Shown here piece after piece: positions 37,749 through 45,840 of a stretch of DNA of 64,000 bases. Made by a program: the position numbers and the translations under genes. The notes beneath the pieces are model-generated. The model did not search any database. It was not told the origin of the DNA and was given only the letters and a program-made list of their open reading frames with translations. The DNA comes from Deltaproteobacteria bacterium (GTDB lineage: Bacteria > Desulfobacterota > Binatia > DP-6). How positions within the stretch are numbered: the first letter of the stretch is position 1; each line of letters begins with the position of its first letter. The stretch spans positions 35,208 through 99,207 of the forward strand of contig VBKF01000106.1 in assembly GCA_005888095.1 (NCBI GenBank). Reading direction: 5' to 3'.

Positions 37749-38696
37749 GTGCCGATCGTCGAGAAGGACCCCTGGCGGATGCAGTACTTCGCGGGCGTGG
37801 TGTGTCCCGCGGACGTCGTCATCCCGACCGACGACGAGGAGGCCTATCGCCTCTACCCGGCGGAGCGCTGGGTCTACAACAAGCTCGCCATCTGCGAGAC
37901 CCAGGGACTGGAGCACGGCCCCCACGGGATCGAGCCGCGGCGTTTTCCCGTGTTCAGCAAGCCCATCTACAACCTTCGCGGCATGGGCGCGGGGACCACG
38001 GTCATCGCATCGCGCGACGAGTACGAGCGGGTGCAGACGCCCGGACATCTCTGGATGCCGCTCCTCGACGGCGAACACGTGAGCAGCGACGTGGCGGTCG
38101 TCGACGGCACGCCGGTGTGGTGGCGGCATACGACGGGCGTCGCCCTCGGCGACGGGATGTTCGACTACTGGACCGTCGCGGCGGAGCCGCGGCCGGCCGT
38201 CGAGGCGTACTGCGGCGAATGGCTGTCGCGCCATCTCCGGGGATACACGGGACTCGTGAACCTCGAGACGATCGACGCGACGATCATCGAGTGCCACCTG
38301 CGCTTCGCCGACCAGTGGGTCGATCTCTACGGCGAGGGGTGGCTCGAGAGCGTCGTCGAGCTCTATGCCGACGGGCGCTGGCGCTTCCACGAGGCGGCCC
38401 GTCGCCCCGGCTACAGCGTCGTGCTCTTCGGATGCCACGGGGTACGGTACCGGATCGATGGCGAGCGCGTGAACGAGCTCCGCAGGGTGCCCGGCGTGTC
38501 GAGCATCCAGATCACCTTTCACGAGGACCGAGCGCTCGAGATGCACGCCATGCCGCCGGGCGGGTTCCGGCTCGCGATCGTCAACTGCTGGGATCTCGCC
38601 GTGGGTCTCCTTGTCCGCGAGCGGCTCGCGCCGGCGTTCCGAGCGCTCCAGGCGCCGGATGCCGGGCTCGTGACACAGGTGATCGGCGGCGAATGA
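37749..38696 (+). CDS. Orphan protein with ATP-grasp-like C-terminal region
   Basis: About 315 residues from the GTG at 37749 (alternatives: TTG 37701, ATG 37779; none has a strong Shine-Dalgarno). I do not recognise a characterised family. The segment YTGLVNLETIDATIIECHLRFADQWVDLYGEGWLESVVELYADGRW resembles the core of ATP-grasp ligases, where an E/N-rich strand binds metal-ATP, but no full ATP-grasp domain can be traced. Other conserved-looking segments are PAERWVYNKLAICETQG and YSVVLFGCHGVRYRI. It lies about 90 bp after the carboxylase and 31 bp before the CocE-like hydrolase, so all three may be co-expressed. Confidence 0.6.
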   Translation: MPIVEKDPWRMQYFAGVVCPADVVIPTDDEEAYRLYPAERWVYNKLAICETQGLEHGPHGIEPRRFPVFSKPIYNLRGMGAGTTVIASRDEYERVQTPGHLWMPLLDGEHVSSDVAVVDGTPVWWRHTTGVALGDGMFDYWTVAAEPRPAVEAYCGEWLSRHLRGYTGLVNLETIDATIIECHLRFADQWVDLYGEGWLESVVELYADGRWRFHEAARRPGYSVVLFGCHGVRYRIDGERVNELRRVPGVSSIQITFHEDRALEMHAMPPGGFRLAIVNCWDLAVGLLVRERLAPAFRALQAPDAGLVTQVIGGE

Positions 38697-38727
38697 TGGC
38701 TGCCCCGCCGCGCCCGGGAGGCACGCG

Positions 38728-40761
38728 GTGAGGGTGGTGACCGCGTTTCCCAGCCCGGTCCGCGAGATCGAGCACTGCTGGATCCCGCTCCGCGACGGCT
38801 GCCGGCTCGCGGCCCGCATCTGGCTTCCCGCCGGGGCGGAGGTCGCGCCGGTGCCGGCGATCCTCGAGTACATCCCGTACCGCAAGCGGGACCTGACGCG
38901 CGCGCGCGATGAACCGATGCATGGCTACTTCGCCGGGCACGGCTACGCGGCCGTGCGCGTCGACGTGCGCGGCTCGGGCGACTCGGACGGTGTCCTCCTC
39001 GACGAGTACCACGAGCAGGAGCTCGAGGACGGCGAGGAGGTCATCCGGTGGATCGCGTCCCAGCCGTGGTGCACGGGCGCGGTCGGGATGATGGGCAAGT
39101 CGTGGGGCGGCTTCAACGCGCTGCAGATCGCCGCCCGCCGGCCCGAGGCGCTCCGCGCGGTCATCGCCGTCTGCGGTTCGGACGACCGCTACGCGGACGA
39201 CGCCCACTACATGGGCGGCTGCCTCCTGAACGAGAATCTGACGTGGGGTTCTGTGCTGCTGACCCTGAGCGCGTTGCCCCCGGATCCGTTGATCGTCGGC
39301 GACGCCTGGCGCGCAAGCTGGCTGGCGCGGCTCACGCGCGGTGTGTTCTTCCCCGAGGTGTGGCTCCGGCATCAGGGCCGTGACGCCTACTGGCAGCGCG
39401 GCTCGGTGTGCGAGGATTTCCAGCGGATCGCGTGCCCCGTCTACGCGATCGGCGGGTGGGCGGATGCCTACACGAACGCGATTCCCCGTCTCCTGGCGGG
39501 GCTGCGCTCGCCGCGGAAGGGTCTCGTCGGACCGTGGAGCCACAACTACCCGCACAACGGCGTACCCGGACCGGCGATCGGCTTCCTCCAGGAGGCGCGG
39601 CGATGGTGGGATCACTGGCTCAAGGGCATCGACACCGGGATCATGAACGAGCCGCCGTATCGGGTGTGGATGCAGGAGAGTGTGCCGCCGCGCTCGTCCT
39701 ACGGCGTGCGCCCTGGGCGGTGGGTGGCGGAGCCCTCGTGGCCGTCGCCGCGGATCACCACGAGACGTTACGCGCTCAACCCTGGCGGGCTCGGTGAGAC
39801 GAGCGGTCCGGAGACGCGACTCCCGTGGCGATCGGCCGCAGCGCTGGGGCTCGCGGCGGGTGAGTGGTGCAGCGACGGCGGCGAGGGTGACGCGCCGGGC
39901 GATCAGCGCGAGGACGACGCCGGCTCCCTCACCTTCGATTCCGAGCCGCTCGCCGAGCGGCTCGAGATCCTGGGCGCTCCCGTCGTCGCCCTCGAGCTCA
40001 CCGTCGATCGACCCGCGGCCTTCGTCGTGGCGCGGCTGAGCGAGGTCTTTCCCGACGGGTCGTCGACCCGCGTGACGCATGGCTGTCTCAACCTCACCCA
40101 TCGGTCGAGCCACGAGTACCCCGAGCCGCTCGAGCCAGGCCGCCGATATACCGTGCGACTCCCGCTTCGCGACATCGCCCACGCGTTCGCGCCGGGCCAT
40201 CGGCTGCGCCTCGCTCTCTCCACGACCTACTGGCCGACCCTCTGGCCGTCCCCCGAGCCGGTCACGCTTGCCGTGTTCGCCGGGGCAGGCCATCTCGAGC
40301 TGCCCGTCCGGCCGCCCGCAGCGGAGGACGATCGGCTGAGACCCTTCGAGGATCCAGAAGGTGCGCCGCTCCCGGCCTACAGCGAGCTGCGGCCGGCGCG
40401 CTCGTCCCGGACCATCGACCGGAACACCGCGACCGGCGAGGTCACGTACACGATCGCGACCGAGGACGGGGGCTTCGGCGCCGCTGGGCCTGCTCGCCTC
40501 CACGCGATCGACCTGGAGGTCGGGCACACGATGCGCCGCTGCTACCGGAGCCGCCCCGACGACCCGCTGGCCGCGCGGTCGGAGGTCGCGGACGAGATCA
40601 CGCTTCGCCGCGGCGAGTGGAGCGTGCGTGTGGCGACCGAGACCAGCCTCACCGCAACGGGCGCCACCTTCGAGCTCGCAGGGAAGCTCGAGGCCCACGC
40701 AGGGGAGGCGCTCGTACTGTCGCGGCGCTGGCACCGGCGTATCCCGCGCCACGGCGTGTAG
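38728..40761 (+). CDS. CocE/NonD family alpha/beta hydrolase
   Basis: A 677-residue serine hydrolase of the CocE/X-prolyl dipeptidyl aminopeptidase-like family. The N-terminal alpha/beta domain has [40 protein letters not shown] and the nucleophile elbow [15 protein letters not shown] (Ser). A later Asp lies near [13 protein letters not shown], and His in [11 protein letters not shown]-terminal jelly-roll domain follows ([29 protein letters not shown]). Members cleave esters, amides or acyl groups. The start is a GTG at 38728 with GGGAGG about 7 bases upstream. The frame extends C-terminally by about 100 residues beyond typical CocE (about 575). Confidence 0.87.
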   Translation: MRVVTAFPSPVREIEHCWIPLRDGCRLAARIWLPAGAEVAPVPAILEYIPYRKRDLTRARDEPMHGYFAGHGYAAVRVDVRGSGDSDGVLLDEYHEQELEDGEEVIRWIASQPWCTGAVGMMGKSWGGFNALQIAARRPEALRAVIAVCGSDDRYADDAHYMGGCLLNENLTWGSVLLTLSALPPDPLIVGDAWRASWLARLTRGVFFPEVWLRHQGRDAYWQRGSVCEDFQRIACPVYAIGGWADAYTNAIPRLLAGLRSPRKGLVGPWSHNYPHNGVPGPAIGFLQEARRWWDHWLKGIDTGIMNEPPYRVWMQESVPPRSSYGVRPGRWVAEPSWPSPRITTRRYALNPGGLGETSGPETRLPWRSAAALGLAAGEWCSDGGEGDAPGDQREDDAGSLTFDSEPLAERLEILGAPVVALELTVDRPAAFVVARLSEVFPDGSSTRVTHGCLNLTHRSSHEYPEPLEPGRRYTVRLPLRDIAHAFAPGHRLRLALSTTYWPTLWPSPEPVTLAVFAGAGHLELPVRPPAAEDDRLRPFEDPEGAPLPAYSELRPARSSRTIDRNTATGEVTYTIATEDGGFGAAGPARLHAIDLEVGHTMRRCYRSRPDDPLAARSEVADEITLRRGEWSVRVATETSLTATGATFELAGKLEAHAGEALVLSRRWHRRIPRHGV

Positions 40762-40828
40762 CGCCACTGCACCCGGGTTGACCGGCGGGCTGGATGGGCG
40801 AGAATCCCATCCGAGGAGGGACGCAGTC

Positions 40829-41296
40829 ATGGCGGTCAACGTGGGCGAGGTCGCGCCGGACTTCGAGCTGCCCAGCCACCACGGCAAGGGCAAGAAGGTC
40901 CGGCTCTCGGATTTCCGCGGGAAGAAGAACGTGCTCATCGCCTTCTACCCGCTCGCCTGGACCCCCGTCTGAACGGTCCAGATGCCCTCCTACGAGGCGG
41001 ACCTCGGCCGCTTCGAGAGGGCGGATACCCACGTGCTGGGTATTTCGGTCGACTCGGTTCCCTGCAATGCCGCGTGGGCGAAGAGCCTCGGTGGCATCTC
41101 GTACGACCTCCTCTCGGACTTCGAGCCGAAGGGCGAGGTCGCGCGCCGCTACGGGGTTTACCGCCCGGAAGGCTACGCCGAGCGGGCGCTCTTCGTCGTC
41201 GATAAGCAGGGAAAGGTGATCTACAAGGACATCCACAAGATCGACGAGCAGCCCGACAACGAGGAGATCTTCAAGGCGCTGCGCAAAGCCGCCTGA
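40829..41296 (+). CDS. Peroxiredoxin-like selenoprotein (in-frame TGA as selenocysteine)
   Basis: Read through one in-frame TGA (40970-40972), this is a 155-residue thioredoxin-fold peroxiredoxin. [19 protein letters not shown] leads into [35 protein letters not shown], then [22 protein letters not shown], ending with [15 protein letters not shown]. In cysteine homologues the motif is TPVC, so the TGA is exactly at the peroxidatic cysteine (residue 48). Both flanking halves are family-like and in one frame. GAGGAGGG lies 8 bases before the ATG at 40829. The second candidate selenoprotein gene starts 7 bp after the stop. A routine caller would report two fragments, 40829-40972 and 40982-41296. 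Selenocysteine needs selA/B/C/D elsewhere in the genome. Confidence 0.88.
40975..41003 (+). promoter_or_regulatory. Candidate bacterial SECIS hairpin for the peroxiredoxin
   Basis: Directly after the in-frame TGA, GGTCC (40975-40979) can pair with GGACC (40999-41003). Inside it CCTC (40986-40989) pairs with GAGG (40994-40997) around the loop CTAC, with bulges on the 5' side. The apical loop lies about 18-21 bases after the TGA, within the window known for bacterial SECIS elements, but the loop lacks the G usually seen there. Weak support. Confidence 0.35.
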
Positions 41297-41303
41297 GGTC
41301 GCC

Positions 41304-41999
41304 GTGGCCCCGATCTCCCGGCGCTGCGTGCCGTTCACCCCGTTCGAGGGCGAGCTTGCCGGCGCGACCGTGGCGCTCGTCACGGCGGGGGGCGTCCATC
41401 GCAGGGACCAGCCGCCTTTCAACATCGCCGACGAGCTCGGCGACCTGACGTTCCGCGTGATCGCGGGCGACGTCGATGCCGCCGAGCTCATGGTGACCCA
41501 CCACCACTACGATCACGCCGACGCCGACCGCGACATCAACGTACAGTTCCCGATCGAGCGCCTGCGCGAGCTCGCCGCCGACAGGGTGATCGCCGCCGTC
41601 GCCAGCGAGCACGTGGGCTTCATGGGCTACACGACGCAGCTCCGGAAGATGTACGAGGAGACGGCGCCGGCGATCGCCGAGCACATCGACCGGCACGCGC
41701 GCCCCGATGTCGTCGTCTTGACCGGCGGCTGACCGCAGGTCTGCCACCGCACGGTCGTCGCGGTCCAGCGCGAGCTCGAGCTGAGGGGCATGTCGACGGT
41801 GCTCATCACGGTGAGCCCCGAGGCCTCCCGGCAGATGCGCCCGCCTCGTGCCCTCTACCCGCGCGGTTTCAAGGTCGGGAACGCGCTTGGCCGCCCGTTC
41901 ATGCGCGATCTCCAGCGCCGGGTGCTCTTCGACGCGCTCGCGCTGCTCACCGGGCCGCCCCGACCGGGGGAGATCGTCGAGCGGGAGTACCCCGAGTAG
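41304..41999 (+). CDS. Selenoprotein B-family protein (glycine/sarcosine/betaine reductase-like), Sec at TGA 41730
   Basis: Read through one in-frame TGA (41730-41732), the 231-residue product matches the short family related to selenoprotein B of glycine/sarcosine/betaine/D-proline reductases. Landmarks are ATVALVTAGGVHRRDQPPFN, LMVTHHHYDHADADRDINVQFPIERLRELAA, ASEHVGFMGYTTQL, APAIAEHI and VVVLTGG-U-PQVCHRTVVAVQRELELRGMSTVLITVS. In cysteine relatives the last motif reads CPVCH, so Sec (residue 143) replaces its first Cys. The GTG at 41304 has GAGG 5 bases upstream and follows the Sec-peroxiredoxin by 7 bp. The two may form a redox pair, but that is inference. A naive caller would stop at 41732. 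Confidence 0.88.
41746..41764 (+). promoter_or_regulatory. Candidate bacterial SECIS hairpin for the selenoprotein B-like gene
   Basis: ACCGC (41746-41750) pairs with GCGGT (41760-41764) around the 9-base loop ACGGTCGTC. The loop begins 19 bases after the in-frame TGA and contains GGUC, in keeping with bacterial SECIS loops. Stem length is modest, so this is a candidate only. Confidence 0.4.
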
Positions 42000-42187
42000 C
42001 TGGCCGAGCCGGCCGCATCAGGCGCTGCCGGGCGTCGAGAGCCGTCGGGCTGAGTTCGGGGACTGAGTTCCCGGCAACGCCGCATCGCATCCTGGCTCGG
42101 CCCCGAGCCCAACGCGCCCTCGCGTAGCAGGAGACGTTGCGCGCCGCGTCGTTACACGCCGGGCGCGGCTGGGTAGAAAGGCACCCC

Positions 42188-43045
42188 ATGCACACCACCA
42201 GCGGAGCCACGTGGCGGTTGTCCACCCTCGTGGCGGTCGCGATCCTGACGGTCGGCTGCCCGCCTGCCGCGACGCTGTCGACCGGCTACCGCGTGGACCG
42301 GACGCTGCTTCGGCCAACGCCGCACCCTGGCCGCCTCGCGGTCCGGACGCTCGCGGACGGGCGCCCCCTGCGCGTCTACACGACCAACGGCCACATGTTC
42401 CTCACGTCTGTCCCGCTGCTGCCCTACGTCACCGCCGAGTTCGAGCGCTTGGACGAGACCGTCCGGATGAATGCCGAAGCGATGGCCGCTCGCGGCCAGA
42501 CCCGCAACGCCGTGGTGGCGCTCGCGCCCGCACCACCGTACGAGGAGTACACGTATCCCGCGAGCTTCGCGCGCGCGATCGCGGATGACCTCGCGGCCAG
42601 CGGAATCTTCGAGGACGTGCAGTTCGTGGGTGACCGATCGACCGAGGGGTTCGCCTACGAGCTCTCGGGCACCTTGCTCGAAACGCCCATGTACCAGACG
42701 GCGACGAGCTACGGGCTCGGGGCCCCGGGCGTGCTCCTCTGGCTCCTGCCGCTGCCGATGCAGAAGACCTCGACCGCCGTTTCCATGGAGCTGCGGCTCA
42801 CGGACCTGGCGAGTGGTGCCGTCGTGTGGCGGGATCGCATCCACGGCGAGGTGAGCCGCGTGACGATGCTGTACACGTCGCAGGGGATCATCTACGGCCC
42901 GAACGTCCTCAGCTATTCGCACGTCTTGCCGCCGAAGGACGCGGGCGTCGACCGCCTGTCGGTCTTCGGATGGCATTTCGCCGCGCTCCGCGCCGCGATG
43001 GCGCCGACGAAGGCACGGATCGCGGAAGCCGTCGCATCCCGCTGA
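42188..43045 (+). CDS. Putative lipoprotein of unknown function
   Basis: A 285-residue protein with an N-terminal signal ending in a lipobox (LVAVAILTVGC, Cys about 24), so probably anchored to a periplasmic membrane face. The middle contains SFARAIADDLAASGIFEDVQFVGDRSTEGFAYELSGTLLETPMYQT and MELRLTDLASGAVVWRDRIHGEVSRVT. This is reminiscent of outer-membrane lipoproteins that have a CsgG-like or LpoB-like fold, where two short strands combine with a helix; I cannot assign it. AAAGG precedes the ATG at 42188. It is convergent with another putative lipoprotein. Confidence 0.7.
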   Translation: MHTTSGATWRLSTLVAVAILTVGCPPAATLSTGYRVDRTLLRPTPHPGRLAVRTLADGRPLRVYTTNGHMFLTSVPLLPYVTAEFERLDETVRMNAEAMAARGQTRNAVVALAPAPPYEEYTYPASFARAIADDLAASGIFEDVQFVGDRSTEGFAYELSGTLLETPMYQTATSYGLGAPGVLLWLLPLPMQKTSTAVSMELRLTDLASGAVVWRDRIHGEVSRVTMLYTSQGIIYGPNVLSYSHVLPPKDAGVDRLSVFGWHFAALRAAMAPTKARIAEAVASR

Positions 43046-43062
43046 CGGACGGATAGGACTCT

Positions 43063-43581
43063 CTATCCGCCGCACATTCGCGGTGCGAGCCCGCTGTCGG
43101 CGTCGACGAAGCTGCAGCAGTACCTGTTCAATGGATCATAATTCACGTCGAAGGCCAGCGTGTTCGGTGCCGTCGGCTTCGGGCAGGTGGTGAGGTAGTT
43201 GCAGCGCATCTCGTATGAACGTCCCGCCGACAGGACGTAACCTCGTTCTCTTTGACGCCCGACAACGTAGCATCTTGGACACAGCTGGTAGTCGATCCTG
43301 TGGCACCCTGGCGCTACGGCCGCGCGATAGATCGGTGGCTCGATCCCGTGTCCGTCCACCCAAATGACCTGACTCCCGGTTGCGTGCGCGATGCTCCACT
43401 TCCCGCCAAGCAACACGAAGGCGGCCCGTTCGGGGGGAAGCTCCGGTCCGTCGTACAGCCTGGCGGTCGAACATCCCGCTGCCAGCGACGTCAGCACGAG
43501 CAGGCGGCCGACAGCCGATATCGCCCCCGCGACCCCCCGTGCGCTTGTGCGGTCGCCGGGGTGCACATGCCTGGAGTTCAT
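43063..43581 (-). CDS. Putative Cys-rich lipoprotein
   Basis: A 172-residue protein with a long N-region, a hydrophobic segment and a lipobox-like LTSLAAGC (about 30-37). The mature part has nine further Cys residues (for instance QLCPRCYV, CNYLTTC, RYCCSFV and RMC at the end) and a WVDGHGIEPPIYRAAVAPGCHRIDYQ stretch suggestive of a PEGA-like or Ig-like surface domain. Base composition here is noticeably less GC-rich than in neighbouring genes, which may mark transfer. I recognise no characterised family. Confidence 0.6.
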   Translation of the reverse strand: MNSRHVHPGDRTSARGVAGAISAVGRLLVLTSLAAGCSTARLYDGPELPPERAAFVLLGGKWSIAHATGSQVIWVDGHGIEPPIYRAAVAPGCHRIDYQLCPRCYVVGRQRERGYVLSAGRSYEMRCNYLTTCPKPTAPNTLAFDVNYDPLNRYCCSFVDADSGLAPRMCGG

Positions 43582-43733
43582 CGATACGAGTATCGGACGA
43601 CCTGGCCGGCGCCTTGAGAGCGGCGCCCCACGCTTCCATGGGATACTCGATCGTCACGCGGATCGCCCCGGCGTTCTCGCCAGCAAGTGCGGCGCCCCAC
43701 AGCCGCGCGAGTCGGAGCGCGAGCCGCGGGCGG

Positions 43734-44251
43734 CTAGTGACCGACCGCCTCCCCATCCGCGACCGGTGCGGTGTTCTGCAGGAACTGCATCAGCGGTGGT
43801 AGACCTCGACGTGGCGTGCCTCGTCGGCGACCTGGTTGGCGGCGTAGAACTTCGCCTCGGCCCACGGCACGCCCTGCACGATCTTCGCCGTCGCCAGGAG
43901 CGCCCCCTGCTCCCCGTGCAGGAACTGCGAGAGCATGAAGGCGTTCAGGTGGAGCTGCATCCGGATCACCTCGTCGTCGCCGAGGTGGACGGGCGGGCTC
44001 AGCATCGCGTTGATCATCGGCGCGAGGCCGTTGGCGACGCGCTGGCGCACGAGACGCTCGATGTCGACGTCGGTGGACCAGTCGAGGTCGTTGGCGTTCC
44101 AGGCGAGCGTCTTCCCTTTCTCGTAGAGGTTGAGCAGGTTCCGCTTGCGGAGCGCGTATTGCCAGTCGAAGACGCTGTCGATCGTCGCCTTGATCGGCTC
44201 GTACGCGCCGCCGGGCGGCACCGGGAGCGGATTCCGCTGGGCGTACTCCAT
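43734..44251 (-). pseudogene. Ferritin-like di-iron protein, internally deleted
   Basis: The first 153 codons (44251 down to TGA 43790) encode a good ferritin-like protein: EPIKATIDSVFDWQYALRKRNLLNLYEKGK, HLNAFMLSQFLHGEQGALL, and AANQVADEARHVEVYHR, with the ExxH di-iron pattern. Then translation ends. Directly downstream in another frame lies MQFLQNTAPVADGEAVGH and a stop (43788-43734), which looks like the authentic C-terminus. Full-length relatives are about twice as long, so a deletion of a few hundred bases has joined the two ends out of frame. GGAGGTAG precedes the ATG. It is co-transcribed with the TetR gene (2 bp gap). Confidence 0.72.
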
Positions 44252-44253
44252 GG

Positions 44254-44946
44254 CTACCTCCTGCGTTTGCGTGCCTTCGTCCGGCTCGATGCCGGCCGTG
44301 CGATGCCGACGTAGCGGAGAAACATCGTCGTGAGCTCCCGCCGGAGCTCGTCGTCGGACAGCGGGCGGCCGGCGGCCTCGGTCTTCTCGATCAGGACGTG
44401 ATGGTTCATGAGTGCGAAGGCGGTCTGCACGGCGAGGTCGACGGCGAGCGCCGGATCGGGATGGTCCATCTCGCCGCGACGGGGGAGCAGCAGCCCCCGG
44501 ATGCACTCCTCGACCCGACGGCGGAAACGCAGCCCCCCCTCGCGAATGGCGGGGTCCTGGATGGCGCTGACCAGGAAGGCCGCGATCAGCCGGCGCCGCT
44601 CGCGGGTCACCGAGACGAGCTCGGCGACCGCCGCTTCGACGACCTGCGCGGTGCTCACGTTCTCCCATCGCCGGGCGTCGGCCAGCGCCTCCAGGCGCTG
44701 CCACACCTCGATGAAGTGTCGCTCCTCGAGCGCCCGCAGCAGCTCGTTCTTGTCCCGGAAGCGGGCGTAGAAGCCGCCCACCGACGAGCGCGCGCGCCGC
44801 GCGATCTCGGGGATCGAGACCGCCGCATGGCCCTTCTCCTCGATGAGGACCTGGGCCGCGTCGAGGAGGCGCTGGAGGGTGCGCTCGCTGCGCGCCTGCT
44901 TGGGGCCGGCGACGGTCTGGAGCGGGAAGGCGATGGTCTGGGCCAC
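44254..44946 (-). CDS. TetR family transcriptional regulator
   Basis: A 230-residue one-domain regulator. The N-terminal helix-turn-helix reads TLQRLLDAAQVLIEEKGHAAVSIPEIARRARSSVGGFYARFRDKNELLRAL (about 23-73), the TetR signature. The C-terminal ligand-binding part is all helical. The start is a GTG at 44946. The perfect palindrome at 44957-44969, 10 bp upstream, fits an auto-regulatory operator. The gene is divergent from the alpha/beta hydrolase at 45037 and upstream of the ferritin-like pseudogene, the two likely targets. Ligand unknown. Confidence 0.9.
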   Translation of the reverse strand: MAQTIAFPLQTVAGPKQARSERTLQRLLDAAQVLIEEKGHAAVSIPEIARRARSSVGGFYARFRDKNELLRALEERHFIEVWQRLEALADARRWENVSTAQVVEAAVAELVSVTRERRRLIAAFLVSAIQDPAIREGGLRFRRRVEECIRGLLLPRRGEMDHPDPALAVDLAVQTAFALMNHHVLIEKTEAAGRPLSDDELRRELTTMFLRYVGIARPASSRTKARKRRR

Positions 44947-44950
44947 GATC

Positions 44951-44969
44951 AGAATCAGAATCCGATTCT
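44951..44969. promoter_or_regulatory. Candidate TetR operator
   Basis: AGAATC-C-GATTCT (44957-44969) is a perfect 13-bp dyad, and a third AGAATC half-site sits directly beside it at 44951. It lies 10 bp before the GTG of the TetR gene and overlaps a TAGAAT -10-like hexamer on the minus strand. It is in the only intergenic gap shared with the divergent hydrolase, so it could control both. Confidence 0.55.
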
Positions 44970-45036
44970 AGTTCTTACTTCAGGCCCGGCCCGTCGTCCA
45001 GCCCCCCTTGCCGGTGGCGTATACTACGAGGCGCCC

Positions 45037-45840
45037 ATGGCCGAGCTCGCATTCGAGCGGATCGAAGGCCCGCGTCCCCGCAAGACGATCGCGTTCCTCC
45101 ACGGCATCCTCGGCTCGGGGAGGAATCTCCGCACGATCGCGCGCCGCTTCGTCGACGCGCGTCCGAGCTGGACCGCGTGGCTGGTCGACCTCCGGGGGCA
45201 CGGACGCTCGCCGAAGGGAACGCCCGACCCGTCGCTCGAGGCCGCCGCCCGTGACGTGGTCGACCTCGTCGCCCGGGCCGCGCCGCCGGTCGTCGCGATC
45301 GCCGGGCACAGCTTCGGCGGCAAGGTGGCGCTCGAGGCGCTGCGGATCGGGACCGGATCGCTCGAGGACGTGCTCACGATCGACAGCGTGCCGGGCGCGC
45401 GGGAGCCGCTGCGCGGCGGAGACAGTGCGCTCGCGGTGATCGAGACGCTCGAGTCGCTCCCTCCCGCGTTCGCGTCGACGAGCGCGTTCGTCGAGGCGAT
45501 CATGGCCGCCGGGCACGGCCGCGCGCTGGCGCAGTGGCTGGCGCTCAGCCTCGAGCGCAGCGACGGCGGGGTGCGCTTCGCGCTCGACCTCCGCGAGGTC
45601 CGGGCACTGCTCCTCGACTACTTCGCGCGGGATCTCTGGCCCGTCGTCGAGCACCCGCCGGATGACGCGCGCGTGCACCTCGTGATCGCCGATCGGTCGG
45701 CGTCGTACTCGGGGGTGGATCGCGAGCGCGCCCGCGCCCTCGCCGGCGAGCGCGTGACCGTGGACCTGCTCCCCGCCGGCCACTTTGTGCACGTCAACGA
45801 TCCCGGCGGGCTGGTGCGGGTGATGCTCGATCGGTTCTAG
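45037..45840 (+). CDS. Alpha/beta hydrolase (YbfF/ABHD11-like)
   Basis: A 267-residue alpha/beta-hydrolase. It has FLHGILGSGRNLRTIARRF (oxyanion), WLVDLRGHGRSP, the nucleophile elbow IAGHSFGGKVALEAL and the C-terminal catalytic His in LPAGHFVHVNDPGG. The HGILGSGRNLRTIA and LVDLRGHGRS pattern matches the YbfF/ABHD11 esterase group, which cleaves thio- or oxyesters. The ATG at 45037 is preceded by GAGG. It is divergent from the TetR regulator, which probably controls it, and its last 4 bases overlap the convergent cupin gene. Confidence 0.87.
   Translation: MAELAFERIEGPRPRKTIAFLHGILGSGRNLRTIARRFVDARPSWTAWLVDLRGHGRSPKGTPDPSLEAAARDVVDLVARAAPPVVAIAGHSFGGKVALEALRIGTGSLEDVLTIDSVPGAREPLRGGDSALAVIETLESLPPAFASTSAFVEAIMAAGHGRALAQWLALSLERSDGGVRFALDLREVRALLLDYFARDLWPVVEHPPDDARVHLVIADRSASYSGVDRERARALAGERVTVDLLPAGHFVHVNDPGGLVRVMLDRF

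Noticed and set aside
40982..41296. Peroxiredoxin C-terminal part as a separate gene starting at ATG 40982
   Set aside because: It would lack the catalytic half, has no ribosome-binding site, and its start lies within conserved family sequence in frame with the upstream half.
41735..41744. GCAGGTCTGC, resembling the apical part of the E. coli fdhF SECIS
   Set aside because: It starts only 3 bases after the TGA, too close for SelB-mediated decoding. The bases are also demanded by the PQVC protein sequence.
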